This document shows positions 36,706-46,885 of a stretch of DNA of 64,000 nucleotides, in pieces. Numbering within the stretch: the first letter of the stretch is position 1; each line of letters opens with the position of its first letter. The stretch is from Komagataeibacter diospyri. Lineage in GTDB: Bacteria > Pseudomonadota > Alphaproteobacteria > Acetobacterales > Acetobacteraceae. The notes beneath the pieces were generated by a model. That model was not told where the DNA came from, searched no databases, and worked only from the letters and a program-made list of their open reading frames with translations. Where the stretch lies: positions 1 to 64,000 of the forward strand of contig NZ_BDLU01000054.1 of the NCBI RefSeq assembly GCF_006538165.1, read 5' to 3'. A program made the position numbers and the translations under genes.

Positions 36706-37677
36706 TCAGTTACGCCGCCCCATCAGCAGTAGCTGCGGGTTACGTTCCACATCGGTGGCAAATCCACGCAGCGCGGACGCAGCAGCAGCAAGGTCACGTA
36801 GCGACGAATCGATATTGGAACGATCGGCCGTGCTGGGGGCGGTAATGTCATGCAGGCCAGCCAGCGCGCCCTTGGCCTCGGTTACCGTTTCATTGGAATT
36901 GACCAGCAGGGTATGTAGTTCGTTGCCACGCGCATCCAGCTGCGCCGTGCCGGTATCGGCCAGATGGTTGATGGATGCCAGTGTCGTATCCATCTGGCGG
37001 TCAAGGTCACGGATCGCATCGGTCGCGGTGTCCACCGTCACCCGCGTATGGTCGGACGTGGCGCGCACGCTGTCCACCAGCGGGGGCAGGTCCTTGTCCA
37101 GCTTGTCTGCCAGCGTACGGATGCTGACCAGCATGGCATCAGCATTGTTGGCGATGTTTTTCAGTGGCAGCGCCGTCAGCGCGTCGGTCAGCTTCTGCAT
37201 TTCCGATTCACGTGCCGGGATTTCCGGCAGCGGGCTGATGCCGGGATGCAGGTGCGCGGGCACGCTGGGGTCAAAGGTCAGGTCGATTTCTTCCTGTCCC
37301 GTGACAAAGCTCTGCATATGCAGTTCGGCGCGTAGCCCGTTTTCCACCAGTTTCGGAAGTTCGCGGCTGTCCAGCACCTTGCCATGGCTGCCCGCCATGT
37401 GCGCGCCATTGGCCTGCAGTTCCAGGGTGACGGGAATGAAGGCCTGATGCGTCTGGGGATCAAACTGGACGGCAATATGGTCCACGTGGCCGACCTGCAC
37501 TCCGTCGAAGGTGACGGGGGCGCCTACGCCCAGCCCATTGATGGGACTGTCGAACACCACCACGGCCCGACTGGTGGGGGAAAAGGGATGAAACTGTCCG
37601 AACAGCGCTATGGCCGTCACACCAAGCAGGGCTCCACCCAACACAAATGCACCGACCGTGGTCTGCCGTTCAGCCAT
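36706..37677 (-). CDS. MCE/MlaD-domain lipid-transport protein, orphan
   Basis: 323 codons. One N-terminal membrane helix then the MCE fold (about residues 35-115: VVFDSPINGLGVGAPVTFDGVQVGHVDHIAV, ELQANG), and a long helical C-terminal region with amphipathic heptads (DKLDKDLPPLVDSVRATSD, STADRSNIDSSLRDL). MlaD/PqiB-type proteins make periplasmic hexamers that carry phospholipids or related lipids between membranes, usually with MlaE/F. No permease or ATPase lies beside it; it is inserted in the infB-pnp operon on the opposite strand. Confidence 0.82.
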   Translation of the reverse strand: MAERQTTVGAFVLGGALLGVTAIALFGQFHPFSPTSRAVVVFDSPINGLGVGAPVTFDGVQVGHVDHIAVQFDPQTHQAFIPVTLELQANGAHMAGSHGKVLDSRELPKLVENGLRAELHMQSFVTGQEEIDLTFDPSVPAHLHPGISPLPEIPARESEMQKLTDALTALPLKNIANNADAMLVSIRTLADKLDKDLPPLVDSVRATSDHTRVTVDTATDAIRDLDRQMDTTLASINHLADTGTAQLDARGNELHTLLVNSNETVTEAKGALAGLHDITAPSTADRSNIDSSLRDLAAAASALRGFATDVERNPQLLLMGRRN

Positions 37678-37717
37678 GGTGTTCAGGTCTCCCTAGACGC
37701 AGAATAAAAAACGATTG

Positions 37718-37741
37718 CGGACACATTTGGCCATGTGTCCG
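37718..37741. promoter_or_regulatory. Palindrome in the mlaD-like/truB divergent region
   Basis: Perfect 9-bp arms CGGACACAT / ATGTGTCCG around 6 bases, within the 253 bp shared by two divergent start regions. It may be an operator or a short hairpin; no T run follows. Confidence 0.4.
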
Positions 37742-37930
37742 TTTGCTGCAAGATGACATTACATCCACGACTGGCAAAGCGGGCTGCGGGGATGGCAGGC
37801 ATGTGCCCGCTTCGCCTTTTACCACGTGTGACGCAGGCGGCCAGCCCCGGTGACGGAATGGGGCATTGCCGTGCATGCGTGCCTCGTCTAAACGCACGGC
37901 ATTCCCCCCTCATTGATCAAGGTGCCTGCA

Positions 37931-38851
37931 ATGGGACGCAAACGTGGACGCCCGCTCGATGGCTGGCTGATAGTGGACAAGCCATTGGGAATGACATCCA
38001 CCCAGGTCGTGGGCCGGGTGCGTTACCTGTTTGACGCGGCCAAGGCAGGACATGGCGGTACGCTGGACCCGCTGGCGACGGGACTGCTGCCCGTGGCCTT
38101 TGGCAGGGCAACCAAGACCGTGCCTTATATAATGGATGGCACCAAGCGCTATCATTTCACCCTGCGTATCGGGGAAGCGCGCGATAGTGATGATGCGGAA
38201 GGCAGCGTGACCGCCGTATCCGACGTGCGACCCGACAATGCCGCGTTTGAGGCGGCCCTTGCCGCCTTCCGTGGCGACATCATGCAGGTGCCGCCGGTCT
38301 TTTCGGCGCTGAAGGTCGGGGGGAAGCGGTCTTATGATATGGCGCGCGCGGGCAATGCGCCGGAACTGGTCCCCCGTCCGGCGCGGATTGACCGTTTTGA
38401 ACTGATTGCGCGCCCCGATGCAGACACGGCGGTGTTCGAGGTGGAATCGGGCAAGGGCGTGTACATGCGGGCGCTGGCCCGCGATATCGCGCTGGCCTGT
38501 GGCACGGTGGGACATGTGGCGGCGCTGAGACGGCTGAACGTCGGGCCTTTTGATGAATCCCATGCGATTCCACTGGACAAAATTGTCGCAAGCGCCGACA
38601 ACGCGCCTGCTCCACCGGATCTGTTGCTTCCGGTCGCGACCGCGCTGGCCGACATCCCGGCGCTGGCCCTGACCCGTGAGGAAGCGGATGCCCTGTCATT
38701 TGGCCAGGCAATAGACCTGAACCAGCTGGCGGACCGGATGCCGGATCACGTTGACCCCCGTTCGGGTGTCGTGCGTGCGATGGATGGGGCGCGTGTGGTC
38801 GGGCTGTGCCGCCCCGAAGGCGGGCTGCTGCGATCGGTACGCATGCTGTGA
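37931..38851 (+). CDS. truB: tRNA pseudouridine-55 synthase
   Basis: 306 codons from MGRKRGRPLDGWLIVDKPLGMTS, with an AAGGTG site upstream (a TTG six codons earlier is possible). The catalytic Asp is in AGHGGTLDPLATGLLPVAFG. It shows IMDGTKRYHFTLRIGEARDSDDAEG and VFSALKVGGKRSYDMAR, typical of bacterial TruB. It makes psi55 in the T loop of tRNA. Followed after 24 bp by rpsO. Confidence 0.95.
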   Translation: MGRKRGRPLDGWLIVDKPLGMTSTQVVGRVRYLFDAAKAGHGGTLDPLATGLLPVAFGRATKTVPYIMDGTKRYHFTLRIGEARDSDDAEGSVTAVSDVRPDNAAFEAALAAFRGDIMQVPPVFSALKVGGKRSYDMARAGNAPELVPRPARIDRFELIARPDADTAVFEVESGKGVYMRALARDIALACGTVGHVAALRRLNVGPFDESHAIPLDKIVASADNAPAPPDLLLPVATALADIPALALTREEADALSFGQAIDLNQLADRMPDHVDPRSGVVRAMDGARVVGLCRPEGGLLRSVRML

Positions 38852-38875
38852 ACCGAATTATCAATGGAGATGACG

Positions 38876-39145
38876 ATGTCGATTACTGCTGAACGCCGCA
38901 CGGCGCTGATTGGCGAATACCGCAACGCCGAGACGGACACCGGTTCGCCGGAAGTACAGGTCGCCCTGCTGACCGAGCGGATCGTGAACCTGACCGATCA
39001 CCTGAAGACCCATGCGAAGGATTTCCATTCGCGCCGTGGTCTGCTGATGCTGGTCGGTCGCCGCCGCCGCCTGCTGGACTATGTCAAGCGCAAGGACCAG
39101 GCCCGTTACGAAACGCTCATCAAGCGCCTCGGCCTGCGTCGCTGA
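38876..39145 (+). CDS. rpsO: 30S ribosomal protein S15
   Basis: 89 codons from MSITAERR, after a ggag site. The whole sequence matches S15: [46 protein letters not shown], and [10 protein letters not shown] at the end. It is part of the truB-rpsO-pnp order known from many bacteria. Its 3' untranslated region holds a stable hairpin at 39156-39186 that may act in processing. Confidence 0.97.
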   Translation: MSITAERRTALIGEYRNAETDTGSPEVQVALLTERIVNLTDHLKTHAKDFHSRRGLLMLVGRRRRLLDYVKRKDQARYETLIKRLGLRR

Positions 39146-39452
39146 TTTGCGACATGGGGGGAACGTGGTCATAATGCGTTCCTCCCGCACGACCCGCACG
39201 GACACGGCGTATGCACCTGCATGCCCGTGTCCGGTCGGGTTGGCTATTTTCCGGTGTCCGTGACCAAACGGGTGCCATCAACACGCTGCCGACGCCACGG
39301 CGGAGATGTCCGGACCGGATCGCAGCGTTTCAGGCCACATGGTGTTCTGGCGGTATGTGCCGTCATCACTCCATGCCGTCCGAGGCGCTGCCATCAACGT
39401 TCCAATGTCCGGCCCGCCTGCATTGCGGCAGTCAACGGACAGGGTTGTCTGG
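39146..39452 (+). promoter_or_regulatory. rpsO-pnp intergenic leader with strong stem-loops
   Basis: The 307 bp between rpsO and pnp hold no supported gene. Hairpin 1 (39156-39186): GGGGGGAACG / CGTTCCTCCC, 10 bp with one G-U pair. Hairpin 2 (39199-39233): CGGACACGG / CCGTGTCCG continues, after a single bulge, with six more pairs. CACGGACAC (39197-39205) can instead pair with GTGTCCGTG (39254-39262). In enterobacteria such a leader stem is cut by RNase III and lets PNPase repress itself; a similar role here is inference. Confidence 0.55.
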
Positions 39453-41588
39453 ATGTTTAATTATTTTCGCAAGGAAATCGAATGGGGCGGCCGCCCGCTG
39501 GTGCTGGAAACGGGCAAGATCGCCCGCCAGGCCGACGGCGCGGTTGTCGTAACCTATGGTGATACGGTGGTGCTGTGCACGGCCGTTGGCGCCAAGAGCG
39601 TGAAGCCGGGGCAGGATTTCTTCCCGCTGACGGTCAACTATCAGGAAAAGGCTTACGCCGCGGGCAAGATCCCCGGTGGCTTCTTCAAGCGCGAAGGCCG
39701 CCCGAGCGAGGCCGAAGTCCTGAACTCCCGCCTGATCGACCGTCCGATCCGGCCGCTGTTCCCCGAAAACTTCCGCAATGAAGTGCAGGTCGTCGCCACC
39801 GTGCTGAGCCACGACATGGAAAACGACCCCGCCGTCGTGGCGCTGATCGGCTGTTCGGCTGCGCTGACGCTGTCGGGCATTCCGTTTTTCGGCCCTGTGG
39901 GCGCGGCCCGCGTGGGGTATGCCAATGGCGAATACGTACTGAACCCGACCATTTCCCAGCTCAAGGAAAGCGAGTTGGATCTGGTCGTGGCCGGCACGTC
40001 CGAAGGTGTGCTGATGGTCGAGTCCGAGGCAGTGGAACTGTCCGAGGACGTGATGCTGGGTGCGGTGACGTTCGGTCACGAAGCCTTCCAGCCGGTGATC
40101 GATGCGATCATCGACCTGGCCGAAAGTGCCGCCAAGGCCCCGTGGGATCTGGCCGAGCCGACGGCTGAGGAAATCAAGCTGCGCAAGAAGGTGGACAAGG
40201 TCGGTCGCGCCCTGATTGCCGATGCCTACAAGGAACGCACCAAGCAGGTGCGTTACAAGAAGGTTGCCGCAGCCCGTGAAGCCATCCTCGCCAAGATCGG
40301 TGAGGCCGATGCTGACGCCGCCAGGCCCATGATCAAGGATCTGGAAGCCGACGTGGTCCGCACCGAAGTGCTGGATACCGGTTTCCGTATCGATGGCCGT
40401 GATCTGGAAACGATCCGCCCGATCGTGTCCGAAGTCGGTATCCTGCCGCGCGCGCACGGTTCCGCCCTGTTTACCCGTGGCGAGACGCAGGCCCTTGTGG
40501 TCGCGACCCTTGGTACCGGTCAGGACGAACAGATCGTGGATGCGCTGGAAGGCGAATACCGCAACAACTTCATGCTGCATTACAACTTCCCGCCCTTCTC
40601 GGTCGGTGAGTGCGGGCGTATGGGTTCTCCCGGCCGTCGTGAAATCGGTCATGGCAAGCTGGCATGGCGTGCGATCCACCCGCTGCTGCCGGGCAAGGAT
40701 ACCTTCCCGTACACCATGCGTGTCGTGTCCGAGATCACGGAAAGCAACGGTTCGTCCTCCATGGCGACCGTCTGCGGTACCTCGCTTGCGCTGATGGATG
40801 CCGGTGTGCCGCTGAAGCGCCCGGTCGCGGGTATTGCCATGGGTCTGATCAAGGAAGACGAGGACTTCGCCGTCCTGTCCGACATCCTTGGTGATGAAGA
40901 TCACCTGGGCGACATGGACTTCAAGGTGGCGGGCACCGAGCAGGGTGTGACCGCGCTGCAGATGGACATCAAGATCACGTCCATCACGCCGGAAATCATG
41001 AAGATCGCGCTGGGTCAGGCCCGTCAGGGTCGTCTGCACATCCTTGGTGAAATGGCCAAGGCGCTGACTGAAGGCCGCACGGATGTCTCGTCCTCCGCAC
41101 CGAAGATCACCACGATCTCGGTTCCGAAGGAAAAGATCCGCGACGTGATCGGTCAGGGTGGTAAAGTTATCCGTGAGATCGTTGAATATTCGGGTGCGAA
41201 GATCGACATCAACGATGACGGCACGATCATGATCGCCGCGTCGTCCGACGATCAGGCCGAAAAGGCCATCGAACGGATCCGTGGCATCGTGGCGGAACCC
41301 GAAGTGGGCCACATCTATAACGGCAAGGTCGTCAAGACCGCCGATTTCGGTGCGTTCGTCAACTTCCTGGGCCCCCGTGACGGGCTGGTTCACATTTCCG
41401 AACTGGCGCAGGGCCGTGTCTCCAAGACGACCGATGTCGTCAAGCAGGGAGACGAGGTGAAGGTGAAGGTGCTGGGCTTTGACGATCGCGGCAAGGTCAA
41501 GCTGTCCATGCGCGTGGTCGATCAGGAAACCGGTGCCGATATCACCGAGACAGTGGGCGCGAAGCCCGGTCGTGCGCCCGCGCGCTAA
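39453..41588 (+). CDS. pnp: Polyribonucleotide nucleotidyltransferase
   Basis: 3'-to-5' phosphorolytic exoribonuclease of the degradosome. 711 codons from [21 protein letters not shown]. Two RNase-PH-like core halves, with [23 protein letters not shown] and [13 protein letters not shown], and the active-site segment [18 protein letters not shown] domain near residue 565 ([25 protein letters not shown]) and S1 domain ([28 protein letters not shown]). Intact length. Confidence 0.97.
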   Translation: MFNYFRKEIEWGGRPLVLETGKIARQADGAVVVTYGDTVVLCTAVGAKSVKPGQDFFPLTVNYQEKAYAAGKIPGGFFKREGRPSEAEVLNSRLIDRPIRPLFPENFRNEVQVVATVLSHDMENDPAVVALIGCSAALTLSGIPFFGPVGAARVGYANGEYVLNPTISQLKESELDLVVAGTSEGVLMVESEAVELSEDVMLGAVTFGHEAFQPVIDAIIDLAESAAKAPWDLAEPTAEEIKLRKKVDKVGRALIADAYKERTKQVRYKKVAAAREAILAKIGEADADAARPMIKDLEADVVRTEVLDTGFRIDGRDLETIRPIVSEVGILPRAHGSALFTRGETQALVVATLGTGQDEQIVDALEGEYRNNFMLHYNFPPFSVGECGRMGSPGRREIGHGKLAWRAIHPLLPGKDTFPYTMRVVSEITESNGSSSMATVCGTSLALMDAGVPLKRPVAGIAMGLIKEDEDFAVLSDILGDEDHLGDMDFKVAGTEQGVTALQMDIKITSITPEIMKIALGQARQGRLHILGEMAKALTEGRTDVSSSAPKITTISVPKEKIRDVIGQGGKVIREIVEYSGAKIDINDDGTIMIAASSDDQAEKAIERIRGIVAEPEVGHIYNGKVVKTADFGAFVNFLGPRDGLVHISELAQGRVSKTTDVVKQGDEVKVKVLGFDDRGKVKLSMRVVDQETGADITETVGAKPGRAPAR

Positions 41589-41676
41589 GACGCGGCGCCG
41601 ACCTGTATGACACCCGGCGGCGGGATGTGCCTGGTATGGGCATACCCCGCTGCGCGGGCAGACACATGACGATGGA

Positions 41677-43101
41677 ATGGTGATGAAGCCGATCAATGCG
41701 ATCCGTATGGGCGGGACGGATATTCTGCCCCTGGTCGAAGGGGGGAAGGGCGTCTCGATCTCAACCGGCATATCCGCCGGGCACTGGGCGGCAGCCGGGG
41801 GGGCTGGCACGGTCTCGATCGTGAATGCCGATTCCTATGATAAAGATGGCAACGTCGTCCCTCAGGTCTATCATGGTAAAACACGGCGCGAGCGGCACGA
41901 GGAACTGATCGATTACGCCATTCGTGGCGGGATCGCGCAGGCCCGCATCGCGCATGAAATCGCAGGCGGCAAGGGACGTATCCATGCCAACATCCTGTGG
42001 GAAATGGGTGGTGCGGAACGTGTCATAAACGGCGTGCTGGAAGGTGCGCCGGGGATGATCCAGGGTCTGACCTGTGGTGCGGGCATGCCGTACCGCCTGT
42101 CGGAAATCGCGGCGCGGTTCGGCATTCATTATTATCCCATCGTATCGTCCGCCCGTGCGTTCAACGCCCTGTGGCGACGTTCGTACCACAAGACGGGTGA
42201 GCTGCTGGGTGCGGTGGTATATGAAGATCCGTGGCGTGCGGGTGGTCATAATGGCCTGTCCAACACCGAAAACCCGCTGGCGCCGGAAGACCCGTTTCCC
42301 CGCGTGCTGGCGCTGCGCAAGCAGATGCGGGCCTTCGGTCTGGATGACACCCCCATCATCATGGCCGGTGGCGTATGGTGGCTGGAGGAATGGCAGGACT
42401 GGATCGATAACCCCGAACTCGGGCCGATCGTCTTCCAGTTTGGCACCCGTCCACTGCTGACGCGTGAAAGCCCGATTCCCGATGCGTGGAAACAGCGCCT
42501 GCTGACGTTGAAGAAAGGGGATGTGTTCCTTAACCGTTTCTCGCCCACCGGCTTCTATTCGTCGGCGGTGAACAATTCGTTCCTGCGCGAATTGCGGGGG
42601 CGGTCGGAACGCCAGATTCCGTTCTCCCCTGAATTACTGGGCGAACACACGGCGGCACTGGCCATCGGCGCACGTGGACGGCAGGTTTTTGTCACCCCGG
42701 CTGATGCGCAGCGTGCGCGGCTGTGGACGGAAGAAGGCCATACCGAGGCCATGCGCACGCCGGATAATACGCTGGTGTTCGTGGCCCCGGAACGGGCGCG
42801 GGAAATCCTGGCCGATCAGGGGGCATGCATGGGTTGCCTGTCGGAATGCCGCTTTTCCAACTGGTCACAGAAGCCGCCCGCCTATTCCAACGGGCACAAG
42901 GCGGACCCGCGTTCCTACTGCATCCAGAAAACGCTGCAGACGGCGGCCCATGCCCATGGGCCGGATCAGGCGGAAGTCATTGACCACAACCTCATGTTCG
43001 GTGGCACCAACGCATGGCGTTTCGCGACCGACCCGTTCTATGCCAATGGCTTCGTGCCCACCGTGGCGCAACTGCTGGAACGGATCATGACCGGGCGTTA
43101 G
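41677..43101 (+). CDS. Nitronate monooxygenase-type flavoprotein
   Basis: 474 codons, TIM-barrel FMN enzyme of the 2-nitropropane dioxygenase/PfaD class. It contains GGKGVSISTGISAGHWAAAGGAGTVSIV at the N-terminus and IIMAGGVWWLEEWQDW in place of the usual GGI motif. The C-terminal extension holds QGACMGCLSECRFSNWSQ and SYCIQKTLQTA, four cysteines that could bind a metal or Fe-S centre, unlike minimal nitronate monooxygenases. Substrate unknown; the name follows the family. A terminator lies downstream. Confidence 0.75.
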   Translation: MVMKPINAIRMGGTDILPLVEGGKGVSISTGISAGHWAAAGGAGTVSIVNADSYDKDGNVVPQVYHGKTRRERHEELIDYAIRGGIAQARIAHEIAGGKGRIHANILWEMGGAERVINGVLEGAPGMIQGLTCGAGMPYRLSEIAARFGIHYYPIVSSARAFNALWRRSYHKTGELLGAVVYEDPWRAGGHNGLSNTENPLAPEDPFPRVLALRKQMRAFGLDDTPIIMAGGVWWLEEWQDWIDNPELGPIVFQFGTRPLLTRESPIPDAWKQRLLTLKKGDVFLNRFSPTGFYSSAVNNSFLRELRGRSERQIPFSPELLGEHTAALAIGARGRQVFVTPADAQRARLWTEEGHTEAMRTPDNTLVFVAPERAREILADQGACMGCLSECRFSNWSQKPPAYSNGHKADPRSYCIQKTLQTAAHAHGPDQAEVIDHNLMFGGTNAWRFATDPFYANGFVPTVAQLLERIMTGR

Positions 43102-43122
43102 GCCGGTGGTCCGTACCATGTG

Positions 43123-43160
43123 AAAAAGGCCGGATCCCGTAAGGGGGACCGGCCTTTTTT
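43123..43160 (+). terminator. Terminator after the nitronate-monooxygenase-like gene
   Basis: AAAAAGGCCGG ... CCGGCCTTTTTT, with an inner TCCC/GGGGGA pairing, ends in six Ts. The A run on the other side makes it partly bidirectional. Confidence 0.88.
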
Positions 43161-43173
43161 CATTATAAAAAAC

Positions 43174-43261
43174 AATAGAAGTTTCTAGGTGTCGCCGTTT
43201 TTTCAAAAAGGCGGCGTTTTCAAAGCTTTTTGAAAAAAGCTTCACCAAAAACTTTTTCTCT
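43174..43261 (+). repeat. Dispersed palindromic element, copy H
   Basis: aatagaagtttctaggtgtcgccg, hairpin CGCCG-TTTTTT.../...CGGCG, then aaagctttttgaaaaaagcttcaccaaaaacttttt. Lies in the convergent gap between the nitronate-monooxygenase-like gene and rdgB. Confidence 0.78.
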
Positions 43262-43878
43262 TATGCTGTCGCGGGCAGGCAGGTGTCACGGAATAGCGCG
43301 AAAGCCAGTGCGCGGTGACTGATGGTGTTCTTTTCCACATCGCTCATGTCCGCAAAGCTGCGGGTGCCGCTGCCGGGGGCGAAGATGGGATCATAGCCGT
43401 GACCGTTTTCGCCATGCGGCGGCCAGATGACATGCCCGTCAATGCGCCCTTCAAAGGTTTCGGTCCGCCCGTCAGGCCATGCAAGACACAGGACGGAAAT
43501 GAACCACGCGCTGCGGTCGGGGGTATCGCCCATCTGGTCATGGATGCGGCGCATGGCGTCGGGGTAATTCTTTTCCGGACCAGCCCAGCGGGCGGAAAAG
43601 ACGCCCGGCGCGCCATCCAGAGCCGCAACACAGAAACCCGAATCATCGGCCAGTGCGGGCAGGTTGGCGGCTTCTGCCGCAGCTATGGCCTTGATGGCGG
43701 CATTGCCGGTAAAACTGTCGGCGGTTTCCTCCGGTTCAGGCAGCGACAGATCACCAGCCGAGACGACACGGATGCCGTATCCTGCCAGCAGTGCCGCGAA
43801 TTCCGCGATCTTGCCCCGGTTATGCGTCGCCAGTACCAGCGTGTCGCCACGGTTCAGGCGGGTAGGGGTTATATTCAT
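43261..43878 (-). CDS. rdgB: dITP/XTP pyrophosphatase (Ham1/RdgB)
   Basis: Hydrolyses non-canonical purine NTPs. 205 codons. [18 protein letters not shown] (substrate-binding) near the start, [42 protein letters not shown] as the core, and [19 protein letters not shown] near the end match the family. The ATG overlaps the rph stop by 4 bp. It is the distal gene of an rph-rdgB operon. Confidence 0.95.
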   Translation of the reverse strand: MNITPTRLNRGDTLVLATHNRGKIAEFAALLAGYGIRVVSAGDLSLPEPEETADSFTGNAAIKAIAAAEAANLPALADDSGFCVAALDGAPGVFSARWAGPEKNYPDAMRRIHDQMGDTPDRSAWFISVLCLAWPDGRTETFEGRIDGHVIWPPHGENGHGYDPIFAPGSGTRSFADMSDVEKNTISHRALAFALFRDTCLPATA

Positions 43879-44603
43879 GCCTTTAGTGCCTCTTCCACAA
43901 TAGCGGTCTGGATACGGAACAGTTCAGCCGTGCCGGTACGGGCCAGCCGCATGAGGGTGTTGAACTGGGCTTCGGTAAAGGGATCCTTTTCCGCCGTGCC
44001 CTGAATTTCCACAATCCCGCCATCGGCGGTCAGGACGAAATTGGCGTCGGCGCTGGCCGTGCTGTCTTCCCTGTAGTCCAGGTCCAGAACCGGGCCGTCA
44101 TCCGTCAGCCCGCAGGATATGGCCGCGACCTGTCCCTTGATCGGCAGGGCGGGCAAAGTGCCGTTGCGCACCAGTTTTTCCAGCGCCAGGCGCAGTGCGA
44201 CCCACGCCCCGGTAATGGCGGCGCAGCGCGTGCCGCCATCGGCGTTCAGCACGTCGCAATCCACCGTGACCGAGATTTCGCCCAGCGCCTTCAGGTCCAC
44301 CACCGCGCGCAGGGCGCGGGCGATCAGGCGCTGGATTTCCTGTGTGCGACCGGTCTGCTTGCCTTTTGCGGCTTCGCGCTGGCCCCGGTTGTGGGTGGCG
44401 CGCGGCAGCATGCCGTATTCCGCCGTGACCCACCCCTGTCCCTTGCCGCGCAGGAAGGAAGGCACGCGGGTTTCGATCGTGGCGGCGCACAGGACTTCGG
44501 TCCCGCCCATGCGGATCAGGGCGGACCCTTCGGCATGGTGGGCGAAGCCGGGCTGGATGAAGACGGGACGCAGGGCGTCTATGGCACGGCCGGATGGGCG
44601 CAT
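43875..44603 (-). CDS. rph: Ribonuclease PH
   Basis: Phosphorolytic trimming of tRNA 3' ends. 242 codons from [14 protein letters not shown], with GGAG 11 bases upstream; a TTG at 44621 would add six residues. Motifs: [64 protein letters not shown], and [18 protein letters not shown]. Intact, with an ATGA overlap to rdgB. Divergent from hrcA, an arrangement common in alphaproteobacteria. Confidence 0.95.
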   Translation of the reverse strand: MRPSGRAIDALRPVFIQPGFAHHAEGSALIRMGGTEVLCAATIETRVPSFLRGKGQGWVTAEYGMLPRATHNRGQREAAKGKQTGRTQEIQRLIARALRAVVDLKALGEISVTVDCDVLNADGGTRCAAITGAWVALRLALEKLVRNGTLPALPIKGQVAAISCGLTDDGPVLDLDYREDSTASADANFVLTADGGIVEIQGTAEKDPFTEAQFNTLMRLARTGTAELFRIQTAIVEEALKA

Positions 44604-44754
44604 GGGCGTAAAACTCCGCAAGGTGATGGGGCGGCATAGCCTGCAACCCGTTCCTATTTCCAGTCCCGCGTGGGCAGGACATGGCAGGATCTGCTAGGAT
44701 GGGGATGCGGATGGTCCGCATGGAATGGATACGTGCAACACAGGAGGCATGGCG

Positions 44755-45828
44755 ATGGAAAACCGACCACAGGTATCGCAGCCAGCCCTGCTGTCCGGGC
44801 TTGATGCGCGTTCTGCCGCGATCCTGCGCGAAATCGTGGAGCAGTATGTCGAAACGGGTGAGCCGATGGGGTCGCGCACCCTGTCGCAGCGCCTGCCGCT
44901 GTCGCTGTCGCCAGCCACGATTCGCAATGTGATGGCGGACCTGACCGATGCCGGGCTGCTGTTTTCGCCGCATGCCTCGGCAGGACGGCTGCCTACGGAA
45001 AAGGGCGTGCGGCTGTTTGTCGATGGGCTGCTGCAGTTTGGCAGCCTGAGCGAGGAAGAACGTGAAAGCATCGAGGGGATGCTGGACGTCAAGGGGCGTT
45101 CGCTTGAGGACATGCTGGCCAAGGCGTCGTCCATGCTGTCGGGCCTGTCATCCGCGGCAGGTCTGGTCATGGCGCCCAAGAGCGATGGTACCACCATCAA
45201 GCATATCGAATTCGTGGCCCTTGGTCCGGGGCGCGCGCTGGTTATCCTGGTCAGTGCGGACGGGCAGGTGGAAAACCGTGTGATCGAGACGCCGCCCGGC
45301 CTGCCGCCCTCGGCGCTGGTGGAGGCAGGAAATTACCTCAACGCCCATCTGTCGGGCCAGACGCTGGATCGCCTGCGTGAGACGGTCAGCACCGACATGA
45401 CCGCCAACCGCAACGAACTGGACCATCTGACGGCTGAAGTGGTGGAAAGCGGGCTGGCGACATGGAGTGATGCCGATGAACGCGGCGGCACCCTGTTCAT
45501 ACGCGGGCAGGGGCGTCTGCTGGCCGATGTAACGGAAATCGAGCGCCTGACCACCATCCAGATGCTGTTCGAGCGGCTGGAGACACAGGAAACCATGCTG
45601 CGCCTGCTGGACCTTGCACGCGAATCCGAAGGGGTGCGGATTTTCATCGGTGCCGAAAGCGGGTTGTTCGGCATGGCGGGAATGTCGGTGGTCGTCGCCC
45701 CGGCCCGCACGGATTCCAACCGCATCGTGGGCGCGATTGGCGTGATCGGGCCGACGCGCATCAATTACGCCCGCATCATTCCCGTGGTGGATTACACGGC
45801 GCGGGTGATCGGGCGCATGCTGGGCTGA
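44755..45828 (+). CDS. hrcA: Heat-inducible transcription repressor HrcA
   Basis: 357 codons from [10 protein letters not shown]; of two nearby ATGs, this one has AGGAGG at proper spacing. Winged helix [28 protein letters not shown] and [34 protein letters not shown], followed by the GAF-like dimer domain ([22 protein letters not shown]). HrcA represses chaperone genes at CIRCE elements. No CIRCE-like repeat and no grpE or dnaK follows here, unlike the usual hrcA-grpE order. Confidence 0.94.
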   Translation: MENRPQVSQPALLSGLDARSAAILREIVEQYVETGEPMGSRTLSQRLPLSLSPATIRNVMADLTDAGLLFSPHASAGRLPTEKGVRLFVDGLLQFGSLSEEERESIEGMLDVKGRSLEDMLAKASSMLSGLSSAAGLVMAPKSDGTTIKHIEFVALGPGRALVILVSADGQVENRVIETPPGLPPSALVEAGNYLNAHLSGQTLDRLRETVSTDMTANRNELDHLTAEVVESGLATWSDADERGGTLFIRGQGRLLADVTEIERLTTIQMLFERLETQETMLRLLDLARESEGVRIFIGAESGLFGMAGMSVVVAPARTDSNRIVGAIGVIGPTRINYARIIPVVDYTARVIGRMLG

Positions 45829-45944
45829 ACTGCGGGGGTTTCATGCAACCGGACTCGCGCGGGTGGCCTTATGCCTGGCAGACAGCAACCGCACGTCCTG
45901 ACCACAGTGATCACGGCGTGCCCGCACCGCGTAAGGAAAATGGC

Positions 45945-46832
45945 ATGTTTACACCCGATGCAAGGCAGTCCGGATCATTCATGATTGGTGGTGACCTGGA
46001 GGTCACACGGCTTGGCTTCGGGGCCATGCGCATTACGGGCAAGGGCATATGGGGAGAACCCGCCGATCGGGCTGCGGCACTCGCCACGCTGCGCCGTCTG
46101 CCGGAACTGGGCATAAACTTCGTCGATACGGCGGATGCTTATGGCCCGTTTGTCAGCGAAGACCTGATCCGCGAGGCGCTGCATCCCTACACGGACACCA
46201 TTATCGCCACCAAGGGCGGGCATACGCGCCATGGTCCCGACATATGGAAGCCGGTGGGCAATCCCGATTACCTGCGCCAGTGCGTGTTGATGAGCATGCG
46301 CAGGCTGGGGGTCGAACGCATTGATCTGTGGCAGCTTCACCGCGTGGGGCCCGACTGCACGCCCGAGCGGCAGTTCGAGGCGATTGCGGCCATGCGCGCG
46401 CAGGGGCTGATCCGCCATGTCGGTCTGTCGGAAGTGACGGTGGAGATGATCGAGCGCGCACGGCTGTATTTTCCCGTCGCCACCGTCCAGAACCGCTTCA
46501 ACCTCGTCAACCGCTATTCGGAAGACGTGCTGGATTACTGCACAAAGGAAAATATAGGCTTCATCCCATGGGCGCCGCTGGCGGCGGGCAGCCTGACGAA
46601 AGGGGACACGCTGCTGACCCGTCTGGCCAGTGAAAAAGGCGTGCAGCCCGGACAGGTCGCGCTGGCCTGGCTGCTGCGCCGTGCGCCGGTCATGCTGCCC
46701 ATTCCCGGCACCAGCAGCCCCGACCATCTGGCCGATAATGCGGCGGCCGCCGTCATTGAACTGAGCCATGAGGAATTCCAGCAGCTTGATAATGACGGAC
46801 GCGCGGAATGGGCCAGCCGTAACAGCGCATAA
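45945..46832 (+). CDS. Aldo/keto reductase
   Basis: 295 codons from [10 protein letters not shown], where AAGGAAAA precedes ATG. The upstream in-frame segment is not conserved-looking. The TIM-barrel AKR motifs are present: [22 protein letters not shown] with the catalytic Asp and Tyr, ATKGGHTR with Lys, [10 protein letters not shown] with His, and [12 protein letters not shown] near the end. It resembles the AKR YdbC/oxidoreductase group. Probably NADPH-dependent; substrate not inferable. It sits where grpE would be expected. Confidence 0.85.
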   Translation: MFTPDARQSGSFMIGGDLEVTRLGFGAMRITGKGIWGEPADRAAALATLRRLPELGINFVDTADAYGPFVSEDLIREALHPYTDTIIATKGGHTRHGPDIWKPVGNPDYLRQCVLMSMRRLGVERIDLWQLHRVGPDCTPERQFEAIAAMRAQGLIRHVGLSEVTVEMIERARLYFPVATVQNRFNLVNRYSEDVLDYCTKENIGFIPWAPLAAGSLTKGDTLLTRLASEKGVQPGQVALAWLLRRAPVMLPIPGTSSPDHLADNAAAAVIELSHEEFQQLDNDGRAEWASRNSA

Positions 46833-46885
46833 GGGATCGGCAGGCCCCCGGTCTGGCGGATCGGGGGCGACGGCGGCGGCGGACA

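Noticed and set aside
39432-41810. 792-codon minus-strand frame opposite pnp
   Set aside because: Shadow frame; composition lacks any domain, and pnp is complete on the plus strand.
44604-44754. CIRCE element (TTAGCACTC-N9-GAGTGCTAA) for HrcA
   Set aside because: No such repeat found in the hrcA/rph intergenic region.
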